Source: Acidovorax sp. 106
GTDB taxonomy: Bacteria > Pseudomonadota > Gammaproteobacteria > Burkholderiales > Burkholderiaceae_C
Direction of reading: 5' to 3'
Assembly: GCF_003663825.1 (NCBI RefSeq)
Contig: NZ_RCCC01000001.1
Coordinates: 4,534,501-4,598,500 of the forward strand
Length of the DNA stretch: 64,000 nt
The first letter of the stretch is position 1. Each line of letters starts with the position of its first letter. Positions 8,157-17,376 of this stretch are shown in pieces. The notes below the pieces were generated by a model that did no database searches, was not told where the DNA came from, and saw only the letters and a list, made by a program, of their open reading frames with translations. A program made the position numbers and the translations under genes.

Positions 8157-9482
8157 TCATTGTTTTTGAAACGCGCCCCAATCGGGTTCACGGATGTCTC
8201 CGGCTTGTCCGGCCAAGCGAGCCTTGATTTTCCCATCCAACGTGGTGGTCATCAGCGCCTCGCGGCCCTGATGTTGGGTTGCATAGACCAGCAAGCGACT
8301 GTTGGGGGCAAAGCTGGGGTTTTCATCCGCCGTGGTGTCGGTGATGGCATTGGCCGTACCCGTCGCCAAATCCATGACGTGCAGTTTGAACGCACCGCCC
8401 ACCCGCGAGATGTAGGCCAGCCATTTCCCATCGGGGCTGATGCTGGGCGAAATGTTGTAGGTACCAGAGAACGTGACCCGCTCGGCATTGCCGCCGCCCA
8501 CAGGCACACGGTAAATCTGCGGGGCACCGCCACGGTCGCTGACAAAGTAAATGCTGCGCCCGTCACCCGAGAAAACCGGCTCGGTATCGATACCAGCGCT
8601 TTGCATCAGGCGCCGTGGCTCACCACCATTGGCATCAATGGTGTAGAGCTGCGAGCCACCGTCACGGCTGAGCGTCACAGCCAGCGTACGGCCGTCTGGC
8701 GCCCAGGCGGGCGCGCTGTTGGAGCCACGGAAATTCGCAATCAAACGGCGTCGGCCCGATGCCACATCGTGAACGTAGACCACAGGCTTGCGCGACTCGA
8801 ACGACACATACGCAATCTGACCACCACTAGGGGACCACGCGGGCGAAATAATGGGTTCGGGGCTGGACAAAGCAGACTGCGCGTTTTCACCGTCCGCGTC
8901 GGCCACCCACAGGCTGTAGCGGGGGCCCGTTTTCGTCACGTAGGTAATGCGGGTGGAAAACACCCCGCGCTCGCCTGTGAGCTTTTCGTATATGAAATCT
9001 GCAATGCGGTGTGCCACCAGACGCAGATCGCCCTGCGTGACGACATAGCTTTGGCCGCCCAAGTCCTGCCCACGCACCACGTCCCACAGGCGAAAACGGA
9101 CATCGTAGCGCCCATCGGCCATGCGAGTGACACTGCCCGTCGCCAAAGAATCCGCACTCTTTTGCCGCCATAGGGCGACATCCGGGCGAGAAGACTCGTC
9201 CAATGCGGCACCCGAGGCATCGACGGACCGGAACTGCCCGCTGCGTTCCAAGTCCGCTTGAACGATGGCCGCGATCTTTTGGGGAGACTGCGCATCACCG
9301 CGAAACGGTACGATGGCGATAGGCAATTGGGTCAACCCCACGCCGGTGACTTCAACGCGAAATTGCGCCTGAGCCAAAGCAGGTATCGCAGACGCTGAAG
9401 CCGCTGCCGCCAGCAGGTGGCGACGGTTGGGATGCGGCACAGCCGCAAGGAAAGTTTGGAGTGAATTTTGTTCGATGGTCAT
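8157..9482 (-). CDS. tolB: Tol-Pal system beta-propeller protein TolB
   Basis: About 441 residues. After the export signal comes the N-terminal TolB domain (ITVxPF-like region LTQLPIAIVPFRGD), then a six-bladed propeller with repeated Asp-Gly-Lys/Ser-Pro motifs such as PAWSPSGGQIAYVS and PSISPDGKWLAYIS. It binds Pal in the periplasm. The signal contains NRRHLLAAAASASAIPALAQA, a twin-arginine-like segment where most TolB proteins have a plain Sec signal. Starts at 9482 (MTIEQ) or 9488 are both ATG. The tolQRA genes usually upstream are not here; an msbA-type gene diverges instead. Confidence 0.95.
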   Translation of the reverse strand: MTIEQNSLQTFLAAVPHPNRRHLLAAAASASAIPALAQAQFRVEVTGVGLTQLPIAIVPFRGDAQSPQKIAAIVQADLERSGQFRSVDASGAALDESSRPDVALWRQKSADSLATGSVTRMADGRYDVRFRLWDVVRGQDLGGQSYVVTQGDLRLVAHRIADFIYEKLTGERGVFSTRITYVTKTGPRYSLWVADADGENAQSALSSPEPIISPAWSPSGGQIAYVSFESRKPVVYVHDVASGRRRLIANFRGSNSAPAWAPDGRTLAVTLSRDGGSQLYTIDANGGEPRRLMQSAGIDTEPVFSGDGRSIYFVSDRGGAPQIYRVPVGGGNAERVTFSGTYNISPSISPDGKWLAYISRVGGAFKLHVMDLATGTANAITDTTADENPSFAPNSRLLVYATQHQGREALMTTTLDGKIKARLAGQAGDIREPDWGAFQKQ

Positions 9483-9818
9483 TGGCATCCAGCAGTAGCC
9501 GAACAATCGCCGCATGGCGTAAGACAGGCCCGAATGTTACACACAGGCGACGCCCCCCTGTGACAAACTGTGCAACCCTTGTGGGGTGAAGACATTTTTA
9601 CGGGCGACAAACCTGTGACTGAACATGGTTCTTCAACACAAGCGCGTTTTCCAAAGGCTGCAATTTTGGCACTGCGGGCGCGCCCCGTTTGCAGCCGCGC
9701 AGGTTTGTTGACACTTTCAGCCTGAAGTTCCACGAACTTGTGCAGGACGAGCCCTCTGTGAGCATCAGGCTGCAGGCCCAAAGCTACAGCTCGTAGCAAA
9801 ACGTAGAATCGCCAGCAC
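9483..9818. other. Divergent intergenic region tolB/msbA
   Basis: 336 bases that must hold promoters for both tolB and the ABC transporter. A TTGACA occurs at 9717-9722 but has no fitting -10 at normal spacing. A TAGAAT at 9804-9809 is too close to the msbA ATG for a normal leader. No coding, RNA or repeat signal was recognised. Confidence 0.35.
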
Positions 9819-11606
9819 ATGCAAGCACAAGAAACCAGAGCCGCGCAGGCCCAAACTCCCAGCCTCCCATTGATGACCCGATTGGCCAGGCTGGCCGTTT
9901 ATTTTGGACACCAGCGCCTTGCCTGGGGCCTTGCCATTGCCGCCACGCTGGTGGGTGCAGTGACAGAGCCCATGATTCCAGCACTGTTGCAACCCCTGCT
10001 GGACAGAGGATTCACCCAAGGAACCCTGCAACTGTGGACCGTCCCCCTGGCCATCATGGGGGTGTTTTTGGTGCGCGGCTTCGCACAGTTTGTGGGGCAG
10101 TACGCTCTGGCAAAAATTGCCAACGAAGGCATGCTGCTGCTGCGCAAGGCGCTGTTTGACCGCGTGCTTTCCGCAGAAATGGGTTTGTTTGGCCGCCAGT
10201 CGGCCAGTGCGCTGTCCAACACCGTGGTGTATGAGGTGCAAAACGGCTCCAACCTGCTGGTGCAGGCCCTGCTGGGGCTGTCGCGTGACGGGTTCACCCT
10301 GGTGGCACTGCTGGGGTACCTGCTTTATTTGAACTGGCAGCTCACGCTGATTGTGGCGGTGGTCGTACCCGGGGTCGCCTGGATCATGAAGACGCTGTCG
10401 CGCAGGCTGTACCACCTTACCAAGGTGAGCCAGCAAGCCACGGACGAACTGGCCTATGTGGTGGAAGAAAACGTGCTGGCCCACCGCATGGTGCGCTTGC
10501 ACGGCGCGCAACAGGGTCAGGCCGGGCGTTTTGCCGCACTCAGCCAAAGCCTGCGCAGGCTGGCCATCAAGTCCACCATCGCATCGGCTGCGATGACCCC
10601 GCTGACCCAGTTGCTGGCGGCAGCGGCACTCTCTGTGGTGATTTGCATTGCGCTGTGGCAAAGCCGTGGCGCTGTAGACACCAAGGACGTGACAGTGGGC
10701 GGCTTTGTCTCCTTCATCACCGCCATGCTGATGCTGATTGCCCCCATCCGCAGACTGGCCGATGTGGCCAACCCCATCACCCGCGGCGCTGCGGCGCTGG
10801 AGCGCGGCTTGTCCCTGCTTGGAGACACAGGCGCTGAAGCCCAGGGCACCCACACCACGGACAGGGTGCGCGGCGAAATTGTGCTGAGCCATGTGAGCGT
10901 GCAATTTGGCAACGACCAGGCCCCGGCGCTTGATGACATCAGCCTGCGGGTTGCCCCAGGCGAAGTGGTGGCACTGGTGGGCCCATCGGGTGCAGGCAAG
11001 ACCACGCTGGTCAATCTTTTGCCACGCTTCATCAACAGCAGCCAGGGGCAAATCACGCTGGACGGACAAGAGCTGACCACCTGGAACCTTGCATCGCTGC
11101 GCGGCCAGTTTGCGATGGTGAGCCAGGACGTTGTGATGTTCAACGACACCATTGCCGCCAACGTGGCACTGGGCAGTGCCATGGATGAGCAGCGCGTGCA
11201 TGAATGCCTGGCTGCCGCCAACCTGTCAGAGCACATTGCCGCCCTCCCCCAAGGCATTCACACCGTGGCAGGACACAACGCGACCCAGCTCTCAGGCGGC
11301 CAACGGCAGCGCCTGGCGATTGCCCGCGCGCTGTACAAAAATGCGCCCATCCTCATCCTGGACGAGGCCACCTCGGCCCTCGACACCGAATCGGAACGGC
11401 TGGTCCAAGACGCTCTGCAGCGCCTGATGCAGGGCCGCACGACGCTGGTGATTGCCCACAGGCTTTCCACCATCGAGCACGCAGACCGTGTGGTGGTCAT
11501 GGAGCGCGGGAAAATCGTGGAGCAAGGCAGCCACACGCAGTTGATGGCCGCTGGCGGCCTGTATGCGCGACTGCAAAGCCGGCCAGGAGCAACAGACGCC
11601 CACTGA
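9819..11606 (+). CDS. msbA: MsbA-type lipid A export ABC transporter
   Basis: 595 residues with a fused membrane and ATPase half. About six membrane helices occupy residues 30-315. The ATPase domain has Walker A GPSGAGKT (388-395), signature LSGGQ (491-495), Walker B ILILDEATSALD (511 on) and the switch His in IAHRLST. Members flip lipid A-core from the inner to the outer leaflet as homodimers. An unusually Ala/Gln-rich first 18 residues precede the membrane domain. The gene stands alone, divergent from tolB, so assignment to lipid A rather than another lipid or drug rests on overall resemblance. Confidence 0.88.
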   Translation: MQAQETRAAQAQTPSLPLMTRLARLAVYFGHQRLAWGLAIAATLVGAVTEPMIPALLQPLLDRGFTQGTLQLWTVPLAIMGVFLVRGFAQFVGQYALAKIANEGMLLLRKALFDRVLSAEMGLFGRQSASALSNTVVYEVQNGSNLLVQALLGLSRDGFTLVALLGYLLYLNWQLTLIVAVVVPGVAWIMKTLSRRLYHLTKVSQQATDELAYVVEENVLAHRMVRLHGAQQGQAGRFAALSQSLRRLAIKSTIASAAMTPLTQLLAAAALSVVICIALWQSRGAVDTKDVTVGGFVSFITAMLMLIAPIRRLADVANPITRGAAALERGLSLLGDTGAEAQGTHTTDRVRGEIVLSHVSVQFGNDQAPALDDISLRVAPGEVVALVGPSGAGKTTLVNLLPRFINSSQGQITLDGQELTTWNLASLRGQFAMVSQDVVMFNDTIAANVALGSAMDEQRVHECLAAANLSEHIAALPQGIHTVAGHNATQLSGGQRQRLAIARALYKNAPILILDEATSALDTESERLVQDALQRLMQGRTTLVIAHRLSTIEHADRVVVMERGKIVEQGSHTQLMAAGGLYARLQSRPGATDAH

Positions 11607-11662
11607 CGAACGCTGACAGAGCAACCACGCCCCCCGTGCCACTGGAGCACGGACGCCGCAGT

Positions 11663-11690
11663 CAGCATCAATCAGCATCAATCAGCAGCT
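11663..11690. repeat. Short tandem repeat between convergent genes
   Basis: Two perfect copies of CAGCATCAAT, followed by a partial third, lie between the ends of msbA and the ankyrin gene. Too short to mean much. Confidence 0.6.
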
Positions 11691-11696
11691 GTCAGC

Positions 11697-12368
11697 TCAC
11701 CAAGCCCCTGCGTTGGGCTGACGCTTGCGAATGGCCGCAGCAATTTGCGCGGCCGCTTCAGCGCGGCTGACACGCTGGGCAAAGTTCACGGCCGTCAGCC
11801 CCAATCGGTTTTTCAGCGTGGGGTCAGCCCCCTCTGCCAGCAATAGCTTGACGATATCGGACGAGCCATATTGCGCGGCCATCATCAACGGCGTGGTTCC
11901 ATTGGGCGAGGCGGCATCGATGTACGCGTGATTTTCCAGCAGCAGCGCTGCAATGCGCAGGTGCTGCTCCGTGCCACCCGATGCCGCATAGTGCAAGGGC
12001 GTCCAGCCGGTCTTGTTGACGTCGGCATCGCGCGCAATCAGCTGTTTGACGGCGTCTTCGTTGCCCTTGATGGCCGCCATCATCAGGGGGCTTTCGTCCT
12101 GCGCATTGCGCACCTCTACCTGGGTATTGCGCGCCGCCATCAACGCCGCAAAGGCTTTGTGCGACTCTTCCTTGAGTGCGATGACTAAGCCCACCTGCCC
12201 CTTGGCATCCCGTGTGTTGGGGTCAAAACCTCTGCGCAACAGGGCTGTGATGGTGTCCGGGTCGTCCCGCAAAATGGCCGTGAAGAAATCGTCGTACGAG
12301 CCAGCCACAGCCCATGGTGCGGATCCGGCCAGGGCTGCACCCAGCAAGGCGGCACGGCGCGTCAGCAT
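11697..12368 (-). CDS. Exported ankyrin-repeat protein
   Basis: 223 residues. The start [15 protein letters not shown] is a twin-arginine-like signal ending at AVA, so the product is probably periplasmic. The mature chain is four to five ankyrin repeats ([66 protein letters not shown]), which mediate protein-protein contacts. Its ATG overlaps the tatD stop by seven bases, so it is translated with tatD. Partner unknown; periplasmic ankyrin proteins in other bacteria accompany catalases or other enzymes, but no such gene is here. Confidence 0.85.
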   Translation of the reverse strand: MLTRRAALLGAALAGSAPWAVAGSYDDFFTAILRDDPDTITALLRRGFDPNTRDAKGQVGLVIALKEESHKAFAALMAARNTQVEVRNAQDESPLMMAAIKGNEDAVKQLIARDADVNKTGWTPLHYAASGGTEQHLRIAALLLENHAYIDAASPNGTTPLMMAAQYGSSDIVKLLLAEGADPTLKNRLGLTAVNFAQRVSRAEAAAQIAAAIRKRQPNAGAW

Positions 12369-13183
12369 GTCACACCTCCTGCCACAACCCCCGTAAACAA
12401 GGTCTCAAAATTGCGGCTGGTGGCCTGCGCCACCTCTTGCACCGACAGGCCCTTGCACTGGGCCACCTGCTGCGCCACATACGGCACATACGAAGGGTTG
12501 TTCGTCTTGCCCCGGTAAGGCACCGGCGCCAGATAAGGGCTGTCGGTTTCGATGAGGATCCGGTCCAGCGGGGCAAAGGCCACTACGTCGCGCAGGTCCT
12601 GCGCATTCTTGAAGGTGATGATGCCGGAGAACGACAGGTAATAGCCTAGATCCAGTGCGGCACGGGCCACCTGCATGGATTCGGTAAAGCAGTGGAACAC
12701 GCCCCCAGCCACATTGCCCGCCCCGTCCTCGCCCTCTTCCCGCAAGATGGCCAGGGTGTCGTCCGAAGCGCTGCGGGTGTGAATGATCAACGGTTTGGCG
12801 CAGGCGCGCGCTGCGCGGATGTGGGTGCGAAAACGGCTGCGCTGCCACTCCAGGTCGGCAATGCTGCGACCGCCCTTGCGGTCTTCCATGCCGTAGTAGT
12901 CCAACCCTGTTTCACCGATGGCCACCACACGTGGCAGCGCTGCCTTGTCGAGCAAATCCTGCAAGCTGGGCTCCTGCACGCCCTCGTTGTCGGGGTGCAC
13001 CCCCACGGTGCTCCAAAAGTTGTCGTACCCCAGGGCCAGCGCGTGCACGTCGCCAAACTCCTCCATGGTGGTGCAAATGCACAAAGCCCGCTCCACCTGC
13101 GCATCGGCCATGGCCTGGCGAATGGCTGGGAGCTGGCTCACAAGGTCAGGAAACGAAAGGTGGCAGTGCGAATCGGTAAACAT
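12362..13183 (-). CDS. tatD: TatD-family metal-dependent deoxyribonuclease
   Basis: 273 residues of the amidohydrolase TIM-barrel fold. Metal ligands are visible: DSHCHL at the start, the Glu in [10 protein letters not shown], the His in IIHTRSA, FHCFTES, and the Asp in LIETDSPYL. TatD enzymes degrade DNA with Mg2+ and are linked to repair and fragmentation. The conserved block pilZ-tatD is seen in Pseudomonas too. A hairpin terminator between pilZ and this gene suggests it has its own promoter. The ankyrin gene overlaps its end. Confidence 0.93.
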   Translation of the reverse strand: MFTDSHCHLSFPDLVSQLPAIRQAMADAQVERALCICTTMEEFGDVHALALGYDNFWSTVGVHPDNEGVQEPSLQDLLDKAALPRVVAIGETGLDYYGMEDRKGGRSIADLEWQRSRFRTHIRAARACAKPLIIHTRSASDDTLAILREEGEDGAGNVAGGVFHCFTESMQVARAALDLGYYLSFSGIITFKNAQDLRDVVAFAPLDRILIETDSPYLAPVPYRGKTNNPSYVPYVAQQVAQCKGLSVQEVAQATSRNFETLFTGVVAGGVTC

Positions 13184-13197
13184 GCGGACTCAAAATG

Positions 13198-13226
13198 AAA
13201 AAGCCGACCCGCCAGCGCGGGTCGGC
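13198..13226 (-). terminator. Rho-independent terminator after pilZ
   Basis: A perfect ten-base-pair stem (GCCGACCCGC at 13203-13212, GCGGGTCGGC at 13217-13226) with a four-base loop is followed leftward by five Ts. It closes the mltG-tmk-holB-pilZ transcript. Confidence 0.85.
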
Positions 13227-13245
13227 GCAGGGCGCGGCAGCGCCA

Positions 13246-13605
13246 TCAAATGGTTTGGGTAGGACGTTCTGAGCCCAACGCAGTTCCCAAAATTTCTTCG
13301 ATCTTGAGCTTGAGCAGACGCGACTTGTCGTCTTTCGGGAACTGGATGCCCACACCCTGGGTGCGATTGCCTGCGGCCCGTGCGGGAGTCACCCAGGCCA
13401 CGCGACCTGCCACGGGGTATCGCTGCGTGTCGTCGGGCAGCGTGAGCAGCACATACACATCGTCGCCCAGCTTGTAATCACGCTGGGTGGGCACAAAGAT
13501 GCCACCCTCTACAAAAAACGGGATGTACGCGGCATACAAGGCGCCCTTTTCCTTGATGGCCAGCTGCATGACGCTGGGACGGGGTGCGGTGGATGGACTG
13601 CTCAT
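13246..13605 (-). CDS. pilZ: Type IV pilus protein PilZ
   Basis: 119 residues. The sequence tracks Pseudomonas PilZ throughout: LAIKEKGALYAAYIPFFVEG, GIFVPTQRDYKLGDDVYVLL, PVAGRVAWVTP, NRTQGVGIQF, and the end ERPTQT. PilZ of this type supports pilus assembly and, unlike other PilZ domains, lacks the RxxxR and (D/N)xSxxG cyclic di-GMP ligands; those are also missing here. It sits five bases after holB, as in the conserved tmk-holB-pilZ order. ATG chosen over a TTG three codons earlier. Confidence 0.93.
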   Translation of the reverse strand: MSSPSTAPRPSVMQLAIKEKGALYAAYIPFFVEGGIFVPTQRDYKLGDDVYVLLTLPDDTQRYPVAGRVAWVTPARAAGNRTQGVGIQFPKDDKSRLLKLKIEEILGTALGSERPTQTI

Positions 13606-13610
13606 GGTGA

Positions 13611-14639
13611 TCAATGCGTTGGTTGCCTTGAGTGTAGGGTGTTTCGCGCCTGGGCGACAAGCGCCTCCAGCATCAGGCCAGCGTTAAACGGGTGGTCTGC
13701 CGTGCGCGCCTCTTTGGCCAGGGCCTTGGACCAGCGGGTCAAGGCAGCCAGGGGTGGTGGCTTAGGCAGGTCAGCCACCGCAAAGTAGCGCGGAGCCGCG
13801 CCCACCCCCACCGACAGCAAATCGTGACACAGCTTTTGCAACGCATCGATGGCCTGGGCCGGTGCCCAGTCGCCCAAAGCCGTCACATCGCCCCGCGCCA
13901 TGGCCTGCGGCAAAGATGACCAGGCCTGCGGACTGCGCCCCGAGCGGGCCACAGCCAGGGCATCGTCTGGCCGCCCGCCTGCGGCACGTAAAAATGCCGT
14001 GGCCGCATCGGCGGCAATGCCTTGCGATTGCAGCCAGGGCAACATTTCCGCCTGGCTCGGCCACACCATGGTGTGGCCCAGGCAACGGCTGCGAATGGTG
14101 GGCAGCAGCTGGTGAGCGGCCTCACTGGCCAACACAAACCGCACATCACCAGGCGGCTCCTCCAGAGTTTTGAGCAACGCATTGGCCGTGACGTGGTTCA
14201 TTTGCTCGGCCGGGTACACCAGCACCGCCTTGCCACGCCCCCGCGCCGAGGTGCGCTGCGAGAACTCCACCGCATCGCGCATGGCCTCCACGCGGATCTC
14301 GCGGCTGGGTTTGCGCTTCTTGTCGTCAATTTCAGCCTGGGCCTTTTCGGACAAAGGCCAGCCCAGCGCCAGCATCTGCACTTCGGGCATCAGCACGCAC
14401 ACATCGGCATGGGTGCGCACGTCAATGGCGTGGCAACTGGCGCACTGGCCGCAGGCGCCATGGGAGGTGGGGGCATCGCACATCCAGGCGCGCACCAGCT
14501 CCAGCGCCAAGGCATATTGCCCCATGCCCGAGGGGCCTTGCAGCAGCCAGGCATGGCCGCGCTGGGCCAGCAACGTGGCCCGCTGCACCGCAATCCAGGG
14601 CGCCAGAGGCAGGGTATCGGCGGTGGAACGTTCGCTCAT
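13611..14639 (-). CDS. holB: DNA polymerase III delta' subunit
   Basis: 342 residues, the clamp-loader subunit that does not hydrolyse ATP. The P-loop is degenerate ([12 protein letters not shown]), as expected for delta'. A zinc-binding set of cysteines is visible ([11 protein letters not shown]), followed by the Arg/Lys-rich segment, [19 protein letters not shown] and the SRC-like arginine finger region IRSRCLGH. It loads the sliding clamp with gamma/tau and delta. The ATG overlaps the tmk stop (ATGA), so it is translationally coupled. Confidence 0.94.
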   Translation of the reverse strand: MSERSTADTLPLAPWIAVQRATLLAQRGHAWLLQGPSGMGQYALALELVRAWMCDAPTSHGACGQCASCHAIDVRTHADVCVLMPEVQMLALGWPLSEKAQAEIDDKKRKPSREIRVEAMRDAVEFSQRTSARGRGKAVLVYPAEQMNHVTANALLKTLEEPPGDVRFVLASEAAHQLLPTIRSRCLGHTMVWPSQAEMLPWLQSQGIAADAATAFLRAAGGRPDDALAVARSGRSPQAWSSLPQAMARGDVTALGDWAPAQAIDALQKLCHDLLSVGVGAAPRYFAVADLPKPPPLAALTRWSKALAKEARTADHPFNAGLMLEALVAQARNTLHSRQPTH

Positions 14640-15313
14640 GGGGCCAGCCCAGGTGTGGGCACCATGATGGACAGCCAGCCCTTGCACACAAAAACGCTGG
14701 TGAGCTGCTGCCACACGCGGTGGCGGTCTTGGGCGGCGTCGATGCGTGCAAAGCGTTGCGGGGCACCCGCAGCGCGGTCGGCGTACCCCTGGGCTACACG
14801 CTCAAAAAAGGCCACGGGCTGCGACTCAAAACGGTCGGGCACGCGCGCGCCCACCAGCCGCTGCGCGGCAATCTCAGGGGCTAGGTCAAACCACACAGTC
14901 AAATCAGGCTCTCGCATCAAACCAGGCTCTGGCGCAAGCCCAGTCTGCGCCATGCGCTCTAAAACAGATAGCAACTCAAGGTCGAAACCGCGCCCAGCAC
15001 CTTGGTAGGCAAAGGTGGCATCGGTGAAGCGGTCGCAGAGCACCACATCGCCCCGCGCCAGGGCGGGCTCAATCACCTGGCGCAAATGGTCGCGCCGGGC
15101 CGCAAAAATCAGCAGGGCCTCGGTCAACGCGTCCATGGGGTCGTTGAGGACCAGGTCCCGCAGCTTCTCAGCCAGCGGCGTGCCACCGGGCTCGCGGCTG
15201 AGCGTGACGGTGCGCCCCTGGGCGCGAAAGGCCTGGGCCAGGCCGTCGATGTGCGAGGACTTGCCCGCACCGTCGATGCCTTCAAACGAGATGAACAAGC
15301 CTGTACGTGACAT
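14636..15313 (-). CDS. tmk: Thymidylate kinase
   Basis: 225 residues. P-loop [12 protein letters not shown] near the start binds [19 protein letters not shown] and the DR(F/Y) motif [17 protein letters not shown] bind dTMP. It phosphorylates dTMP to dTDP for DNA synthesis. The last ~15 residues ([11 protein letters not shown]) are a short extension. The ATG at 15313 is preferred to a TTG four codons earlier. Operon with mltG upstream (28-base gap) and holB downstream (four-base overlap). Confidence 0.95.
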   Translation of the reverse strand: MSRTGLFISFEGIDGAGKSSHIDGLAQAFRAQGRTVTLSREPGGTPLAEKLRDLVLNDPMDALTEALLIFAARRDHLRQVIEPALARGDVVLCDRFTDATFAYQGAGRGFDLELLSVLERMAQTGLAPEPGLMREPDLTVWFDLAPEIAAQRLVGARVPDRFESQPVAFFERVAQGYADRAAGAPQRFARIDAAQDRHRVWQQLTSVFVCKGWLSIMVPTPGLAP

Positions 15314-15341
15314 GAAAACCTTCAATGGTGGACGGCCGTCT

Positions 15342-16367
15342 TTATTGGGATTGCCCGCGCTGGTAGCGGTTCACGGCCCGATTGTGTTCGTCCAGGCTGG
15401 CGCTGAAATGGCTGCTGCCATCGCCCTTGGCCACAAAGTAAAGCGCGCGGGTGGACGCAGGCTGCACCGCCGCCAGCAGCGCCGCCTTGCCCGGCATGGC
15501 AATGGGCGTGGGCGGCAGGCCGGGGCGGGTGTAAGTGTTCCAGGGCGTGTCGGTCTGCAGGTCACGGCGGCGCAGGTTGCCATCAAACTTGTCGCCCATG
15601 CCGTAGATGACCGTGGGGTCCGTCTGCAGCAGCATACCGGTGCGCAGGCGGTTGGCAAACACCCCGGCGATCTGCGGCCGGTCACTGGCGCGGCCCGTTT
15701 CTTTTTCCACGATGCTGGCCAGCACCAAGGCTTCAGCGGGGGTCTTGAGCGGCAGGTCGGGCGAGCGCAAGGCCCAGGCAGCTTCGAGCTTGCGGTCCAT
15801 CGCATGCAAGGCGCGCCGCAGCAGGGCCAGGTCGCTGGAGCCCTTGGCGTAGGAATAGGTATCGGGGAAGAACCGCCCCTCCGCAGGCACCCCTGGGCGG
15901 CCAAGTTGCTCCATGATCTGCTCGGCGCTCAGCTGCGCAGTGTCTTGCTTGATCAACTCCTCCTTGGCCAGCGCCTGGCGCACTTGTTTGAAGGACCAGC
16001 CCTCCACCAGGGTCAGCGTGCGCAAGGCCTCTTCACCCCGCACCAGCATGCGCAGCAAGCTGCGCGGCGTGGTGCCCGCCGGAATTTCATAGTTGCCCGC
16101 CTTGATCAGGCGGTCTTGCCCCGACAGGCGAAACCACGCGTACAGCAGCTGCGCATTGGCTTGGGCGCCTGCCGCCACCACATCACGGGCCACGCCGCGC
16201 GGAGTGGTTCCGGGCTCAATGGCCAGCTCCAGCGGCTCTGCGCCGGTGATCAAGGGCTCGTGCAACCACCATGCGGCAGCGGCGCCGCTGGCGATCAATA
16301 AAACAAACACCCATGCCAGTAAACGTCGCACAACCCTGCTACCTGTGTGAAAAGGAGGGGGCATCAT
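15342..16367 (-). CDS. mltG: Endolytic murein transglycosylase MltG
   Basis: 341 residues. One N-terminal membrane helix (about residues 15-34), a LysM-like region [19 protein letters not shown], then the YceG domain. The catalytic Glu lies in [22 protein letters not shown], and the conserved [11 protein letters not shown] and [14 protein letters not shown] follow. MltG cuts nascent glycan strands at the inner membrane and sets their length. Two adjacent ATGs (16367, 16364) are possible starts. Only nine bases separate it from the divergent ygfZ, so each promoter must lie within the other gene. Confidence 0.94.
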   Translation of the reverse strand: MMPPPFHTGSRVVRRLLAWVFVLLIASGAAAAWWLHEPLITGAEPLELAIEPGTTPRGVARDVVAAGAQANAQLLYAWFRLSGQDRLIKAGNYEIPAGTTPRSLLRMLVRGEEALRTLTLVEGWSFKQVRQALAKEELIKQDTAQLSAEQIMEQLGRPGVPAEGRFFPDTYSYAKGSSDLALLRRALHAMDRKLEAAWALRSPDLPLKTPAEALVLASIVEKETGRASDRPQIAGVFANRLRTGMLLQTDPTVIYGMGDKFDGNLRRRDLQTDTPWNTYTRPGLPPTPIAMPGKAALLAAVQPASTRALYFVAKGDGSSHFSASLDEHNRAVNRYQRGQSQ

Positions 16368-16376
16368 AATTCAGCC

Positions 16377-17315
16377 ATGACGCAGCTTTTGAACGGTATT
16401 GCCCCCCTGTCCCACCTTGGCGTGATTCGCGTAGCAGGCGAAGACGCCACCAAATTTCTCCAAGGCCAGCTCACACAAGACTTTGCGCTGCTGGACATGC
16501 AGCACGCCCGGCTGGCCGCATTCCTCTCGGCCAAGGGCCGCATGCAGGCCAGCTTCATTGGATTCAAGCGCAGCGACACCGAAGTGCTGCTGATTTGCAG
16601 CCAAGACCTGCTGGCCCCCACGCTCAAGCGCTTGTCGATGTTTGTGCTGCGCGCCAAGGCCAAGCTCAGCGACGCCTCTGCCGACTTTGCGCTGTATGGC
16701 CTGGCTGGAGATACTATTAATTCGATAGCTGGCAGCGCTTATCCCGCTTGGTCCAAGGCCGATTTCGATCAAAACACCCTCGTTCACCTCTACCCCGCAG
16801 CGGGCCAGCCACGCGCGTTGTGGATCGCGCCCCAGGGCAGCGCCGCCCCGCAAGGCCCCTTGCTGGATGCCTCCGTCTGGCTGTGGAGCGAAGTGCAAAG
16901 TGGCGTGGCCACGCTGACCGCGCCGCTGGTCGATGCCTTTGTGCCGCAGATGCTCAACTACGAGTCCATTGGCGGGGTGAACTTCAAAAAGGGCTGCTAC
17001 CCCGGACAAGAGGTGGTGGCCCGCAGCCAGTTCCGTGGCACGCTCAAGCGCCGCACCTACCTGGCCCACGCCGCAAGCGGCTTCGCAGTGGGCTGCGAAG
17101 TGTTTGCTGCCAACGACCCGGAGCAGCCCTGCGGCACTGTGGTGCAAGTGGCGCCCAGCCCCGAGGGCGACGGCGGGGTGGATGCGCTGGTGTCGCTGCA
17201 GATTGCGGCCACCGAACACGCCTTGCACGTTGTGCCAGTGGATCCAACGGGTGCGGCCGATGGCATTGCGCTACAACTGCTGCCCCTGCCCTACCCGTTG
17301 CTCGACGATATTTGA
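16377..17315 (+). CDS. ygfZ: Folate-binding Fe-S repair protein YgfZ
   Basis: 312 residues of the glycine-cleavage T-protein fold. The family signature KGCYPGQE is at 205-212 (VNFKKGCYPGQEVVARSQFRG). YgfZ uses tetrahydrofolate to help mature or protect certain iron-sulfur enzymes such as MiaB. Residues 112-124 (DTINSIAGSAYPA) are encoded by a copy of the dispersed double-hairpin repeat, an in-frame insertion that leaves the rest intact. The ATG at 16377 is chosen where similarity begins. An AGGAGG stands about 19 bases upstream, too far to be ideal; a GTG at 16347 would precede it. Confidence 0.93.
   Translation: MTQLLNGIAPLSHLGVIRVAGEDATKFLQGQLTQDFALLDMQHARLAAFLSAKGRMQASFIGFKRSDTEVLLICSQDLLAPTLKRLSMFVLRAKAKLSDASADFALYGLAGDTINSIAGSAYPAWSKADFDQNTLVHLYPAAGQPRALWIAPQGSAAPQGPLLDASVWLWSEVQSGVATLTAPLVDAFVPQMLNYESIGGVNFKKGCYPGQEVVARSQFRGTLKRRTYLAHAASGFAVGCEVFAANDPEQPCGTVVQVAPSPEGDGGVDALVSLQIAATEHALHVVPVDPTGAADGIALQLLPLPYPLLDDI
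16711..16747 (+). repeat. Double-hairpin repeat copy 1, inside ygfZ
   Basis: Reads ACTATTAATTCGATAGCT then GGCAGCGCTTATCCCGC. It matches the first hairpin and the left half of the second hairpin of the repeat family seen at 24717, 30277, 35098, 48566, 51015 and 54332. It is read in the gene's frame as TINSIAGSAYP. Confidence 0.7.
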
Positions 17316-17376
17316 GCGCTAAAGTGGAGCAGTCAGGCGGCTGGCACATATGCCGCCCCGCAGCACTCCCTCCAGC

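Noticed and set aside
9717..9722. TTGACA as -35 box for msbA
   Set aside because: No acceptable -10 box lies 16-18 bases downstream.
11663..11690. CRISPR-like or phase-variable repeat
   Set aside because: Only two full units of ten bases between gene ends; no spacers, no coding effect.
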